From contig JABBOT010000004.1 of assembly GCA_016165875.1 (NCBI GenBank), positions 10,369,338 to 10,433,337 on the forward strand: DNA of 64,000 bases, given 5' to 3'. Position numbers and translations under genes: made by a program. Below are positions 1 through 11,101 of the stretch, one piece after another (position 1 is the first letter of the stretch; the number at the start of each line of letters is the position of its first letter). Under the pieces are notes generated by a model. It was given only the letters and a program-made list of their open reading frames with translations. It searched no databases and was not told the origin of the DNA. The DNA comes from Acanthopleura granulata (Eukaryota > Mollusca > Polyplacophora > Chitonida > Chitonidae).

Positions 1-328
1 GATGGTGGGGAAGGTTCACAGTCGCTCTCCTCCGATCCACTTGTCAGGCTGCTCAAACTTGGACGACGACCAGACTGTAAATAAAATATTATTACTCCAA
101 ACCTTAAGAATGTGACGACAATCAGACTTCAAATAAAGCACAATTACTCCTAAATATGACTTTCATGTGAAAATGTTTCGAACAAACTATCTGGAAGATA
201 ACAGGAGTAATCCACATAATAACAAGTCATTTCAAGCCTGCGGAAAATGGTTGATGTATGCACACTCGTGTGACTAATACAGTTGAAAGCCAAATTATTT
301 GTTCGCATATGAAATTAATGTCTTATGT

Positions 329-450
329 CGTACTGAGGAATATTTCACTTTTACGACGGCTACCAGCGTTATGATGGTAGGAAATTGGGGAGAAGCCTGG
401 GGAAACTCACGACCAATCGCAGGTTGCTGGCAGCTCGCCCCACGTACGAG
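329..450 (-). repeat. tRNA-SINE fragment (mollusc type)
   Basis: The stretch with AATATTTCACTTTTACGACGG and later CGACCAATCGCAGGTTGCTGG matches, in the same order, the middle of the fuller SINE copies at 24,680 (plus) and 56,655 (minus). The tRNA-like head and the AAAT tail are missing, so this is a truncated, diverged copy in minus orientation. Confidence 0.65.
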
Positions 451-3400
451 CATGTAATGGAGTTATTTTAAAATAGAGGATGCCTCCATACCATGAGGGA
501 GTCTATGCAATGCATTACAAACTACCCTGTGATGGAATGACATGGCATACGGCTTGCTTCGTGGTAATACTAATTATACCCGTCACATTCTAGTTAAGAT
601 TGCAGTATTGACTTTGATTACACACTGACGTACTGATCAGCTTGAGGTGTGCATACGTTCGGAGCACGCTCGGCTTGACACCTCAGATTTATCAGTCATC
701 ACGGGCAATTTACACTTGCACATTTACCTCCTTGCTTTGAACATTTTGAACAATTTTCTTGAGTTGGGGCGCCCACGAGATGGTTCTCGCCGAAGAATTA
801 TCGAAATTTTAAGCATTGTTGACACTAGTCGCACCAGAACTCCACACTTAAGCAAATTATGGGCTCTCCTGTTTAAGTCTTGCAGGTCAATTCGAAGAGC
901 AGGACCGGGTTGAGCCATTTGTAACTGTGGCATTGAAAAGCGTCTTTTCGCATGACACGTGCTCCACATGTAAACAGCCTGTGCGCAAATGAATTGGGCG
1001 TGAGGTAGCATCCATTGTGTTGAACTTCCTGCTAATCTCATTTGTGATTAATTCTATGACAAAATATGTAAATATCTCTCATCAACTTCACTTAGCTTTT
1101 ACATGCTAGCTAATGTAAATCATTAGATGATCCTGAATGCACATTTATTAATATACATTTCTTTGAGATACATATATTTACAAGCTAGGTCTAATTTCAA
1201 CCGAAAACTATAACAATAAGTATAGCAAAGTGATAAATAGACAGTGTTTTTTCGGTGCATTTCATGACAATGTGCAAATAGTCTAAATGTGTTATATGAG
1301 TGTTCTTGTAGTAAAAGGTATGGAGTGCCCACATAACCGCGGTGAACATTTAGGCTGAAAAGGAGGGTGTGGCAACAAAGTTCCATTAACTGCTCTTCAC
1401 ACTTACTACCATGCTCAAGATTCAAAGCATTTCAAAGAGATAATAAGGATTATAATACACTTCTAATAGACATCATCCGTTAACCTAACAGATAAGCATA
1501 GTTGTGTAAAAGTGAGTAATTTAGCGATTTATTCGAGCCACTGTATAATTTTGTTGTGAACAATGAAAGTGGTAGTGGTATAGTATTTAGTGTAAATAGT
1601 AATATCAATAACAAGGGCAGTTTACGCTTTCATAGTCCTTGTCGATAGCTTTCCGCGATGGATTCCATACATGCCTCAGTAATCGATGGTAGATCGCCAT
1701 CAAATCTTAAAGCGTCCAATATACAAAGCGAACTACGTTAAGGTGAAGTTCGTTCGGTGCCCTGCTCACTGCTATCATCTAGTAAGCCAGTATGGCATAT
1801 TCAAACAAAGCTGAAATCTGATAGCTTAACATCACCATTAACATCATGGTTATCATCTGCTATATCGTGCTCATACATATATCAAATGATAAACATCTTG
1901 ACCTCGGTTCTTCCAAGGATCATCATAGGTTCTGTGGACAGTGTAAGAGAAACAGTGTACTCGACTACTTCAAAAACAACAGACACACAACACATACAGT
2001 TCTTACCTTTCTGGTTCCAATGTTATTGTGGGTTATCCTGAAGGAGTCGAGTGTGTAACCACGGACCAACGGCCGGTCGGGCCGAACGACTCGTCTGGAA
2101 TTTACATGGGGTTCCATCCGGCCTTTAAACACTTGTCAGTGCCACGTATATACGGTAGGATTTATAATTGCTCCGATCTAAGTAGTAATCTTTTGTGATA
2201 GGAGTATCACTTTCCCGTTTAAATGCTGCCAGCACGTGGCCATTTCCTCGAGCAAAGCACCATATGCTCTATATCGTAAGCAGGTCCCTAATCGAAAATA
2301 ACCGTTAGTTTTTACCTCCAGAATCCTATGGTAAATCCAACAAAGCCTTCGGCTGTGGGGTAGTAGATTTATCTACTACAGGTATCCATAAACAACCAAG
2401 AAGACAGTGTTACCAGATAGAACCATGGCCTGGCACCATCCACCAGCTCTACGCAGTGGCATCTTTGGCTTATTGATAACCGGGTTTTAGGCCGCGGATC
2501 GTCCAGAATCGACGCGGAGTCCTGCCGCATTTCGAAAGAGAAGTTTAAGTGTAACTGCGCACAGCTACCAGCTAGAGCGGCCTTTGACGGCCTGGTCGAA
2601 TCCGTCTGCGATTCCGCGCTCCAAACCTGAGAGGCGTGTCACTGATTCGCGCCCCCCCCCTCCCCCCAGGTGAAGTCAACATATAGTCATTACTATGTTT
2701 AGGCAATGCAGGCGGCAAGTAGTTAAAGCAATTTGGCGTGTATATGGCTTAATGCAAGCAGAAAATCAACGCACTCGCGTTTACTGACAATCCAAATGTA
2801 TATAGTGTGACGTACCGGATATATTAACTAGTGTAACATGCATGACATGTCACTTTGCTGAACCAATTACCTGCTTGGGTACTTGGAGATACTGGACGTT
2901 AAAACCATCGATGGCTCCAACTCCTACAGAGGAAGAGAAAAACGGCTTTAGCACATCACAATTGAGCCCCAGGGAACAACTTGCTGTAGTTCTTTGAATA
3001 ATTTATGACAGTATTCTGAACGAAAATGGTTTATATATTAAACGTCAGAAAAAGTACCAAATAATTAGGGGAATTACAGGGACGGACGATATACAAGTTC
3101 TCTCTTGCAATAATTGCTGTTTGGAACTTGGAATCGCGAGAATTACTTGTACTTCTCGTCGGAATCTCTGCTGTGTCGGGATTATGTTGTAGCCTACAAC
3201 ATGCAGAAGGTTGGACAGCCAGAAAGCTCTGCGCCGAGTGGAATGAGTTTGGTAGATGGAATGGGGTTGCCGATCGGACAGCTCAAAAGATGAGGAGAAT
3301 TTAGGAGCATCTTCTAAAGCACGTCCATCAGAGCACGTGATATTAACTATATCCAGCTAACGTTACACCACAAGCTATTGGATTTCAATTTTATACCTGC

Positions 3401-5070
3401 ATACATATACTCAGCTCTTAAATGCTTTCTACCTTAGGGAAGGTAGGACGAATCTTCAAGATGGCAAAAAGAAAGAAAAAAAAAAGAAGTGAGTATATGC
3501 ACTAGTATTGCGAAGACAAGACAACCTTTTTTGAAGTACACAAGAGCCACGTGAGTCAGGGATGACCAGATTACGTATAACGTATCTCACTTGTACAACT
3601 ACTGGAGCATTATACTCCACGCGGATAATAACCGAACGTTTCAGATCACTCTACGCATTGGTAAAGAGGCTATTTCACGTTGAGGTGATTTTTGAGTATG
3701 AAATGGGCCAAGCTTTAATCGAGATGAACCGAGAAAAGGAGTAAAATGAGATGTATAAAGCACAAATAAGATGAAACGATAATTATTTTGCTTTCCCAGC
3801 CTATATAACAGCAAGCCAGTGAAAAGGTAGTCCTTTATTTCTCTAGCACACTGCTCTCAGCCACACGGGCAAGGTGAATCCCATGGCGCGGGATTAGATA
3901 TGACATGGAAGTTTTTTTTGAGTTCTCTGCAACATCTCCACTGAAATTCCAAACCCCCAAATCACTTCAACTTGGAAAACATATGTGTTATACTCTCTTG
4001 AATTAATAGGTGCCCACAGGATGTTAAATGTTGAAAATAGCCAAGTGTAAGTCAGACATTTAAGTGTGTAACAAGGGTTTCACAAAGTTTGAGTCGGAGG
4101 TATATGACATAACACACTTTATTTGGTAATTTCCTATGATATCTAAAAGCGTCTCAACTCGGATTCCTCTATGCTGATTAACGTTATGCCTGTACTTATC
4201 AACGCACGTAGAAAATCAATTCGCTTACCCTCCGCCACAATCACACCAGGCGGCCGCAATGGTGCGTGACGCCACACTGGCTTCCCCACTAACCATTTCA
4301 ACACTACAGCTGCTGGCAACATTTGAAGTTACAATCATGGCTGGTTTGAGAGAGACTTCCCCTGTATAGCGCCCTCTCTCATGCCATAAGGAACACATCC
4401 ATGGCAATATCATTTTTATATTTAGCAGACATTTCAGACAGTCTTAACTGTAATGGATGTCGATAGTGGATAGGATCACAGGGAAGGCAGAACTCACGAT
4501 TACAGCAGACCAAGGAGGAATTGCGAAAGTAGTGTGATAGGTTTCCAAATAGTCAAAATAAATCGGTAAAATCCGGCACCAGTTAGGGAGCTACTCTAAC
4601 TGTTCATGAAAATGCTTCAATAGTGGCAACTTACACCAGGAAACAAGAGTTTTGTCACAATAACCAGGCCCCAGGATCACGAAATTGTCGTAGACTTGTC
4701 ATACTTAGTCTTAACGTGTAATATTTTGCCTAAACACAGATTTGATTTGAAATTCTAATTTTGTCATTAAAGCCTTTATCGCTAAGTATTAAAATATAAA
4801 TTCTTGTGGTGAGTTACAAAATTAGCGCAGTCAACTGGTTTTAAGTTAGGACTAAGTCTGACTTACGTCTAAGAGATCCTGAGGCTAGCTCTCTGTGCAT
4901 GAAATAGCCGTATAAGAAGAAAGTGGATTATGAAGCTATAAACGACGCAGAGGTTGGAGTGACTTTCTTTGAACTACCGCGCCCATGATACCATCCCATC
5001 TGAATAAAGTGCATGTTCATCTTTATGTTGACGTGTATTCCCCACATTCTACTGTGCACGTGACGAAACA
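451..5070. other. No recognisable gene
   Basis: All open frames here are short, lack family signatures and have no exon-like borders. The base composition is AT-rich except for a GC-rich patch at about 2,440-2,680 that ends in a C-run (around 2,651-2,668). That patch may be an old GC-rich insertion, but I cannot name it. Confidence 0.5.
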
Positions 5071-5116
5071 ACTAGATCACGTTTATGATGAGCTTGTCAT
5101 ATGGCGTCATGGTGTG

Positions 5117-5124
5117 TGACGTCA
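5117..5124. promoter_or_regulatory. TGACGTCA (CRE/ATF-type) palindrome near element A left end
   Basis: A perfect TGACGTCA lies in GGTGTGTGACGTCAGG, about 65 nt before the repeat block shared with the other family A copies. The relic near 59 kb has the same palindrome in the same GTGTG context. Conserved position suggests an enhancer-type site in the element terminus; function is inferred. Confidence 0.3.
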
Positions 5125-5239
5125 GGGAAATCCGGGAATCGCTCGTCTGCTGGCTGATTCACATTCATTCACACTCATACACAATGGAAAATCACAGAAA
5201 CAAAATATACATACATAAAGAAAGAGATTGTGGGTGGAT

Positions 5240-5660
5240 TGGTGACCAGGAGACATACAGCTCTCGGGTGGGTGAACCAAGCATATGATTACGTGTCTTC
5301 TGAGTTGTGATCGAGGCAGAGGTGAAGACTGTGTATTGTTCGCTTCCCAAGCTCTTGCCCTTTGAGCTCTCCAATCCTGAGGTGTCATTAATCTCTTGTC
5401 TAGCGTGGATCAGTCATTCTTCAGCGTCTTCAAACTTCTCGTAATCATTCACGAGCCGGTGTTCTGGTAGTCTAACTGGCCGTGGTAATCGCATGGCATT
5501 ACCTAATTGAGGAGGGGTAGCAGGCGGGAAGCACGGTGATTGGCTGGTACTGCGGTCGAGCGGGTTTTTCAAGACACGGCGGTCAGTTCGGCGGTCTGCT
5601 CCCTTAGCGTGAACATCGGCTTGAGCTAGGTATGACAAATAAAGCACACACACACACACG
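5240..5660 (-). pseudogene. Possible remnant of family A minus-strand terminal gene
   Basis: By position this corresponds to the better kept minus-strand gene at 62,125-62,695. A basic stretch around 5,250-5,340 read on minus loosely resembles the C-terminal part of that gene, but the frame is broken and a CA repeat at 5,645-5,659 occupies the expected 5' part. The similarity is weak and could be chance. No function is known. Confidence 0.2.
5645..5659. repeat. (CA)n microsatellite
   Basis: About seven CA units. They inflate an otherwise meaningless minus-strand frame with an alternating Cys-Val start. Confidence 0.85.
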
Positions 5661-6022
5661 GGCTTTCATGATGTATGTAAAATTTGAAGACATAAAACCC
5701 ATGTGCTGTCTCTTAATATATAATAAAGTACGCGTATAGTTGTCGGGGTGACATCGGCTTGGTTTTTAACAAGACAGTTTATGTGCACTGCTGTCTATTT
5801 CGCCCATGTAATGTTAATTTCGTAGAAAGGCTGCAACATATGCTACAACAATGTTCGCAAGTTCAAAAGCATTCCGCGCACCTCGTTCACAACACTCACT
5901 ATCTCATGGCGACCTCTGTTCGCCTAGCATGCTTAGCCTCCCGAACTAATCCGGCACTAATACATTAGCAATGAGCCGAGTCCTGTGTTTTCTGGTCATG
6001 TTTTTTATGGGGAGAGACATAA

Positions 6023-6087
6023 CCATTCTATACCTGTCAACACAGACCGCGCAGGAGGCGCGGTCTGTGTTGACAGGTATAGAATGG
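6023..6087. repeat. Perfect 30-bp inverted repeat, 5-nt loop
   Basis: Positions 6023-6052 (CCATTCTATACCTGTCAACA onward) are the exact reverse complement of 6058-6087, separated by AGGAG. A weaker match (ATGTC) continues outside both arms. The perfection stands out in a decayed element. It could be a recent inverted duplication, a cruciform at the element, or a hairpin RNA source. Confidence 0.95.
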
Positions 6088-6281
6088 CCATGTCCGGTCA
6101 ACACCAAAGTGCGCATGAGCGGTTGGGAAAAACCCAGAATCTCTCTGGGCAGGCCTGGACTCTTCTAGAAATGTTTTTGGCTGTAATAAACTGTCTCCCA
6201 AGCTCAATCTTTCACTTTTGGCTACAGACGTGAGACTGACAACTTGCACTGCGTGTTCCTGACTGCAACCACTGTGATGGA

Positions 6282-6820
6282 TACTGCTCCGGCTCAGAAA
6301 GAGATGACGGGTGCACAGCTTGTACCTAAGAAGTAGGCCAAGATTGTCCAACCTGGCCAGGAGCTCAGACTAAGGATTTACAAAATTGATGTGACCAAGA
6401 TGTGTCGCATTCAAGTCATGTGGAATAAGATTACCGTCTTCGACTGTTTCGACCATTCCTTCCAGAAGCATATCGCCCTTCTTGAGGGTGCCTCGGAGAT
6501 ATTTGACAAGACCTTCGAAAGGCAAGCTCGCCCAATGAAGACCGTCCCTACATCCGCTAACGAGATGCAGCCTCCACCAGACGAATAGCTGTGTTACCTG
6601 AGTGATGACATTTTCCTCAGTTTTTCATCTACAAGAATCCTGAAACCGGCGAGCGCTGGAGGTACATGAAAATCAAGCGGTGGGCCCAATACAAGACACA
6701 GGGCAAGACAAAGGGTAGTGTAAGCATTGGTGGTGACGCCAGTATCTCCAGCAGAAAAAGGAACAGGAACGCAACGAAGACTTCGGCAGACTTTACTAGA
6801 ATCGTATCACCGGGCGATGG
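6282..6820 (+). pseudogene. Unrecognised basic ORF remnants, family A left part
   Basis: Frames in this stretch stay open for 60-80 codons with one or two stops. One (6,391-6,588) is unremarkable. Another, from about 6,620, is Lys/Arg-rich (for example KIKRWAQYKTQGKTKGSV) and runs to a GTAAGT splice-donor-like site at 6,819-6,824. It sits where the first exon of the spliced gene of copy A' would be expected, but I could not align the two confidently. No function assigned. Confidence 0.3.
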
Positions 6821-6974
6821 GAGTAAGTAACCCACAATTTTTCTTCTGGTATTTGAAAAAAATTTCAAAAAATTTCAAACAAAAATTGGCAGCGATCACG
6901 CACGGTTTCGAACCAGCGATCTCTCATTCGCCCCATTACCCCACCTTGTGTGTAGTGCTAGTGTAGTGTTTCGT

Positions 6975-7277
6975 GATATATGTATTGTTGTGGAGAGCCA
7001 TGTGACCTTATACTGAGCTATGTATATGTTTGTTTAATTTTTTTAGACCACCGTTGTAGTCTATCCCACTCCCACGCCCCAGTCCACCCTAGTTCATCTC
7101 ACTACGGAGTGGCAATGTATGCATTCTCAATCTCACAAATTGTGCTGGTTTTCATATAGGTAATACATGTACAGAGACCATCAACCGGTACCGAGACAAT
7201 CGTCGTGTGGAAACGGAGACGGTGACAATGTCGGACCAGAGCATTGAAACTTTACTGAACTTTATTAATCTGTAAAA
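6975..7277 (+). pseudogene. Family A cysteine-containing ORF1, decayed copy
   Basis: The frame ending in TAA at 7,277 reads NCAGFHIGNT, then TINRYRDNRRVETETVT. This matches NCSGFHVGNT and TVNRYKGNGRVKTESIT in the intact-looking copy at 63,022-63,493. A second matching piece (ESHVTLY) lies upstream at 6,985-7,015 but is cut off by a stop and by a stretch resembling the 3' end of an intron (polypyrimidine then AG at 7,047). In copy A' that intron lies before this piece, so the order differs. The role is unknown; conservation between copies argues that it was a real element gene. Confidence 0.5.
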
Positions 7278-7840
7278 TATTTACCATGTTTTTCTGTACT
7301 GTGTGTTTTATGTTGAAGTAAAAAATATGGAAAACTATGCTCTGTGTGTTTGTTGTTGTGTGGTCGATAGCCTAAGTTTGTTTCTATGACTTAGAGGTTT
7401 ACTGAGAGAGATGATTGCTGTTGATCTTATTGATGTTTTTTATTTTCAAGAGCTGTGATGGGTCTTGATTCATGTTCATTCACACCATCTCTACATCTTG
7501 TATTGTAAGTCAATCACGCCTAATAGAAGACAAAAATCCTGCCGGAGGCCGAGTCTGGTATGTAAGTCAGTCTAGCAGGCGTACAACAATGTATCCACGT
7601 TTCTCGCTGCTATCAACGACCATGCATGAATGACTGTCCGCGTGTGTAAATAGACATTGACGCGGCGTGCGTCATGCTTGCAACATATGTATACATCTTG
7701 CTGGCTGTAATAAATGAAAGCGGTCAATGGCTAATATAGCGTGAGTAAAAATAGCGTGAGTAAAAACAGAGACGCAGAGCCGGCCATGTATTTCAGTAGG
7801 CCAACAGCTCACGGGGACAAAATTTTTACATTTTCGATGG
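7278..7840. other. Gene-free spacer inside element A
   Basis: Follows the ORF1 stop. It shares a short AT-rich block (TTATGTTGAAGTAAAAAATATGGAAAA) with the same position after ORF1 in copy A' (about 63,604), probably old 3' untranslated sequence. No other gene seen. Confidence 0.5.
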
Positions 7841-7843
7841 CTG

Positions 7844-7853
7844 TTATAAAGGG
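7844..7853 (+). promoter_or_regulatory. TATA box candidate for ORF2
   Basis: GTTATAAAGGG lies about 105 nt before the ATG at 7,958. A TATA-like ATATATATACA also lies at a similar distance before the orthologous ATG at 63,859. A compact TATA promoter per gene would fit virus-like elements. Confidence 0.35.
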
Positions 7854-7957
7854 CAGTCAGCCAGTGGAGCGTGCGAGAGTGTCTAAAGTAGAGTAACACT
7901 GAGACTGGTGCGTTTGATCATTACCTAATCAGCAAGAAACACGTCAAGACCTCCACT

Positions 7958-8209
7958 ATGAAACCTATGCTTTTAGGCCGGGAAGAGCTCGTCCCTACAG
8001 TCAGTGATCTCAGAGGGTACAAACATGTGGGGCGGGGTATGTTTCAAGACGGTATTTTGAATGAAGGCGGGTATACCATCCTCCGTGCACTGACGAAAGA
8101 TATCTGTGACCGCGTAGAGAATCCTAACCCGATACGCAAATACCTTTACCACGCGGTCTTACCGAAACTCCTTGTCCTGCTGCACGAGGCATCAGCCTCT
8201 CTGGCGTGA
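7958..8209 (+). CDS. Family A conserved ORF2, 83 aa, function unknown
   Basis: An uninterrupted 83-codon frame starting MKPMLLGREELVPTVSDLRG. The start is supported by copy A', where the same position (63,859) begins MKSMLLGWKELVTDLRAYKH and stays aligned to the window edge, with a 6-codon shorter gap region. The C-terminal half is probably helical (LPKLLVLLHEASASL). No signal peptide, membrane segment or known motif. It is one of the few unbroken frames in copy A. It sits just upstream of the integrase-tail remnant. The function is unknown; conservation between two copies supports a real gene. Confidence 0.6.
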   Translation: MKPMLLGREELVPTVSDLRGYKHVGRGMFQDGILNEGGYTILRALTKDICDRVENPNPIRKYLYHAVLPKLLVLLHEASASLA

Positions 8210-8560
8210 GTCAACATCCCTCACGCCCTGGATGTTCACGTCTCTAGCCGTACGTCTCAGTTGCGCTGCGGCCTATTGGTGAGTAGTTGGATGAGGTATA
8301 AAATAAGGAGAAAATACCGTACCTGAACGAACAGGAAGTCCGGCCATTATGACTCACCGCTGCCGCTCACACACTCGCCGGGGAAGAGTGTGATCATGCA
8401 CTAGGGCAAAAAATCAAATATCTCAGGATGTTTCTACCGTCTTGCATCAGTTATACTATCATCCCAAGGCCCCGATGTCCACAAAGGAGTGGCTTCCTTA
8501 CTGTGGGCAGCACGTCAGCACTATCTCCCAGTGTCGCATGACCGAGTTAGCCGAGCACGA
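8210..8560. other. Degraded spacer with a TATA-like site
   Basis: Frames are broken and no family is recognised. GAGGTATAAAATAAGG at about 8,293-8,308 resembles a TATA box, with an ATG at 8,349 that opens only 14 codons. It may hold lost integrase sequence. Confidence 0.35.
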
Positions 8561-8594
8561 GAAAGTATACGCTTCGTCACCCTATACGACTTGA

Positions 8595-8766
8595 ATGTAA
8601 AACGACTCGTGGGGACTTTTACAAGACACAGCTCCAGCTTGTCAAGACCACGCGTGACACATACTACCAAGTGGAGAATGTATATGGCAAAACATACCAC
8701 TTGGTGAAATGGCGAGGGAGGCCAGCAAATCCGTTGGTGCAAGCGACAGACGTGAAAAGTATTTAA
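8595..8766 (+). pseudogene. Integrase C-terminal chromodomain remnant (family A)
   Basis: The plus frame reads FYKTQLQLVKTTRDTYYQVE, then YHLVKWRGRP and a stop after DVKSI. The aromatic and Trp pattern (YxVExV, LVKWxGxP) is that of chromodomains. Chromodomains are known at the C-terminus of many Polinton and chromovirus-like integrases, where they bind modified histones and steer insertion. The catalytic core upstream is not recognisable here. The identification rests on a 50-residue stretch. A host chromodomain fragment is possible, but the context favours the element. Confidence 0.5.
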
Positions 8767-9355
8767 ACTTGTCCCCATCCTGTCTTCTCCCAGTCTCCAC
8801 TCACGATGTCTAAGTATACACGACTGCATACGAAGCCTACGTGAGAACAAAGGCACTACTGTAGTCCTGGACGGAGTGCTGTTGTATATTCGACTGTTGG
8901 TACGCTGACTGGCAAGTGATCTGAGTGCCCCACGAACCGAGGATCAGTACTTTTTGCGTATCCTGTAAGAGCCATTGAACAAGACTCTATTTGACAGGTT
9001 CCACTGGTAATTTGGAAATAAGACGCTACTGGACAAGTGTCACCGCCAATTTGCCGGACGCAGAACATTCATTTCGGATGACATCCCACCGGTACCTACT
9101 CGGCCTACCAGCATTAGCATTATTACTAGTGCTATCACCGTTGCTGAGCGAGTTAGGCTCAAGCATACATTACCAAAGGCTGAACCCATCATCCCACAAA
9201 ATGAACTCACGGCATCGTCTTCACACCCTACAGTCCGCCAGTCTATGACTCCAACACCGCCCTCCTGCTGACGTGAATTCATCCCAATCGGACCACGTGC
9301 CTTACCAGTTCCATCCTCGTCGACCTCGGCCAACTCCCTTCGTCTTGACTTTCCC
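8767..9355 (+). pseudogene. Unrecognised broken reading frame, family A
   Basis: A Thr/Ser/Pro-rich frame (DDIPPVPTRPTSISIITSAI) is open at about 9,078-9,250 between the integrase tail and the ATPase. No domain recognised. In a Polinton a protease or structural gene would be plausible here, but no catalytic triad is visible. Confidence 0.25.
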
Positions 9356-9359
9356 GCCA

Positions 9360-10000
9360 TACCCATGGATGTACGATTGGGCAACCCCTTACCTGTCTCG
9401 TCAGTGAACCGACGGGCAGGAGCAAATCGGTTTTTTCCAAATGTGTCATAGATGACGCCCGGGAACTGATTCACTCATCCTCTGAGCGTGTGATATGGTG
9501 TTATGGAGAATGGCAGCCAATGTATGCCACTTTGCCGAATGTTAACTTCCAGGAAGGAGCACCCAATCCCACAGAATTCAACCAGAGGAAGCGGATTCTA
9601 GTGATTGTCGATGACCCCATGGCCGAAGCAGACGAGCACGTGACGGCACTCTTTACCAAAAGATGTCGTCACCGCAATGTCAGAGTCATCTACATCTTAC
9701 AGAATCTGCTTATCAAAAGCAAAGACCGCAGGACAATCAATCGCTCACTACTTGGTAGTATTTAAAAATCCCAGAGACACGTCTCAGATCACTACCATCG
9801 CCAAGTAAAATTGCCCCAGGCAAAACTCAGTATGTGCAAGAGGTGTTTAAAGATGCCACGTCCGAGACTTATGTATTTTTGCTCGTCGATTTCAAGCAAA
9901 CTACACCCGATCATCTCCGTTTGTGGAAACACGTATTCCCCGATGAGGTCCAATACCTCTATCTGCAAAAGTCATAAAACTCTCCCACATCTCACCTAAC
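9360..10000 (+). pseudogene. Packaging ATPase (FtsK/HerA superfamily), family A
   Basis: Pieces of one gene in at least three frames. The N-terminal piece holds a damaged P-loop, EPTGRSKSVF at about 9,411-9,441, where GxxGxGKS is expected. VIWCYGEWQPMY follows. The next piece (9,490-9,765) has the Walker B-like ILVIVDDPMAEADEH, then LFTKRCRHRNVRVIYILQN, the sensor region of virus packaging ATPases. A +1 shift then gives VVFKNPRDTSQITTIAK, and another a YLYLQKS end near 9,970. In Polintons this enzyme pumps DNA into capsids. Walker A has lost its Gly before Lys, so it would not bind ATP even if the frames were whole. Confidence 0.7.
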
Positions 10001-10039
10001 CTATCAGTATACAAGTAGACGGCAGTCATGGCTGACCGG

Positions 10040-10260
10040 CTACGCCGCTTACTCGTTTGCTAAAAGTCTTGGCTAATGGCCACAGGCAGGTCAAGCGGAC
10101 AATTCTGCACGGACTTCATGCAGAATTTACCCACTGCGTATGTGAATTTCTTAAGAATGTTTTAAATGGGAATGTCTCCATGACAGTTGCTGAGAAGAGG
10201 GGTTACGTCCGTACAAGACACATCTACGTATACTAGTAAACAAGCGTACTCCACTCCATC
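10040..10260 (+). pseudogene. Small conserved Polinton protein, family A (broken)
   Basis: After the ATPase, the frame LKVLANGHRQVKRTILHGLH then CVCEFLKNVLNGNVSMTVAE resembles a short helical protein commonly encoded next to the ATPase in animal Polintons. Its role is not established and it may be structural. The start (MADRLRRLLV, 10,028) is in a different frame, showing one frameshift. Named from family memory and position, so moderate confidence. Confidence 0.4.
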
Positions 10261-10375
10261 GAAAACGGACTGGTGTACAGGCCGAGGCTATCAGCTATTT
10301 CTCCTCATGCTTGTATTCCGAATTCTTTAAAGGATAATCAAAAATAAATTGAAATAAGGCTGCTCGTTAAAGATA

Positions 10376-10920
10376 ACGAACAGCCTTACCAGGTGGAGTC
10401 TACTGCCAAAGTCCTCAACACGTTAGATGCTGACGTGGAAAGTATTTTAAAGAAAGGAACATTGTCAAATGAAGATAAGATTCACGGATACCAACAGGTC
10501 CTCGAACGGTACATTTCAAGGCAAGCATCAGCATAGTCTCACTCGCCGAAGCCAGCCAAAGCCCCACCTCTTCCTTCACCTGCAGCACCCACGTCATCTA
10601 AGGTGAGCGAGGAAGGAAGAGAAGGGTTCAGGAGATAACCCCGAGGAAATGCACACGTCTCATATGCAAAAGGTGACACACTCACCCATAGGCTCGTTTG
10701 CTTTGTCTTCTCTACATAAGAAGCATAAAACAGAGCTTCCTTTACCTGCAGCACCCACGTCATCTAAGGTGAGCGAGGAAGAAAAGAAGGAAGAGAAGGG
10801 CGCAGGAGATAAGGAAAGGCACACGCCTCGAAGGCAAAAGGCGACACACTCACCCTTAGGTTCTCCTGCTATGTCTGCCTGATATAAGACGCATAAAACA
10901 GAGCACAAGCGGGAAAAGCA
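10376..10920 (+). pseudogene. Conserved Polinton ORF with N-terminal helix and duplicated linker
   Basis: The frame opens with AKVLNTLDADVESILKKGTL and continues DKIHGYQQVLERYISRQASA to a TAG at about 10,536. It is a predicted helical module found in several animal Polinton proteins. Beyond the stop comes a Pro/Ser/Lys-rich linker whose coding was duplicated (166-bp tandem repeat) and frameshifted (APTSSKVSEEEKKEEK). It lies between the small conserved protein and the minor-capsid-like gene. Function unknown. Confidence 0.45.
10585..10905. repeat. Tandem duplication, 166-bp period, two copies
   Basis: GCACCCACGTCATCTAAGGT occurs at 10,585 and 10,751, and similarity continues through each unit to AAGCATAAAACAGAGC / ACGCATAAAACAGAGC. 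Units differ by substitutions and small indels, so the duplication is not recent. Confidence 0.85.
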
Positions 10921-11101
10921 GCAGCATATTCCTACGGCAGGTGACCGACAGAGCCGTCTCGCCAGTTCACGGCCCAGCCGTAAATCGTCCGACCTCTGTG
11001 GTGGTCTCCCTATTATAAGCCCAGATCCTGATACTACACAGTTCGTTGATCTCCGAGATGTAGGATGAACAGCATGTTGTACATGACCCTAATTAGTAAT
11101 A

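Noticed and set aside
647..1425. Overlapping ORFs near the left edge
   Set aside because: Opposite-strand frames of similar length with no family signature; consistent with chance.
2440..2680. GC-rich patch as a gene or CpG-island promoter
   Set aside because: No open frame or start-site features; only compositional.
8767..9355. Adenovirus-type protease in copy A
   Set aside because: Expected by gene order, but no His, Asp/Glu or Cys catalytic context could be found.
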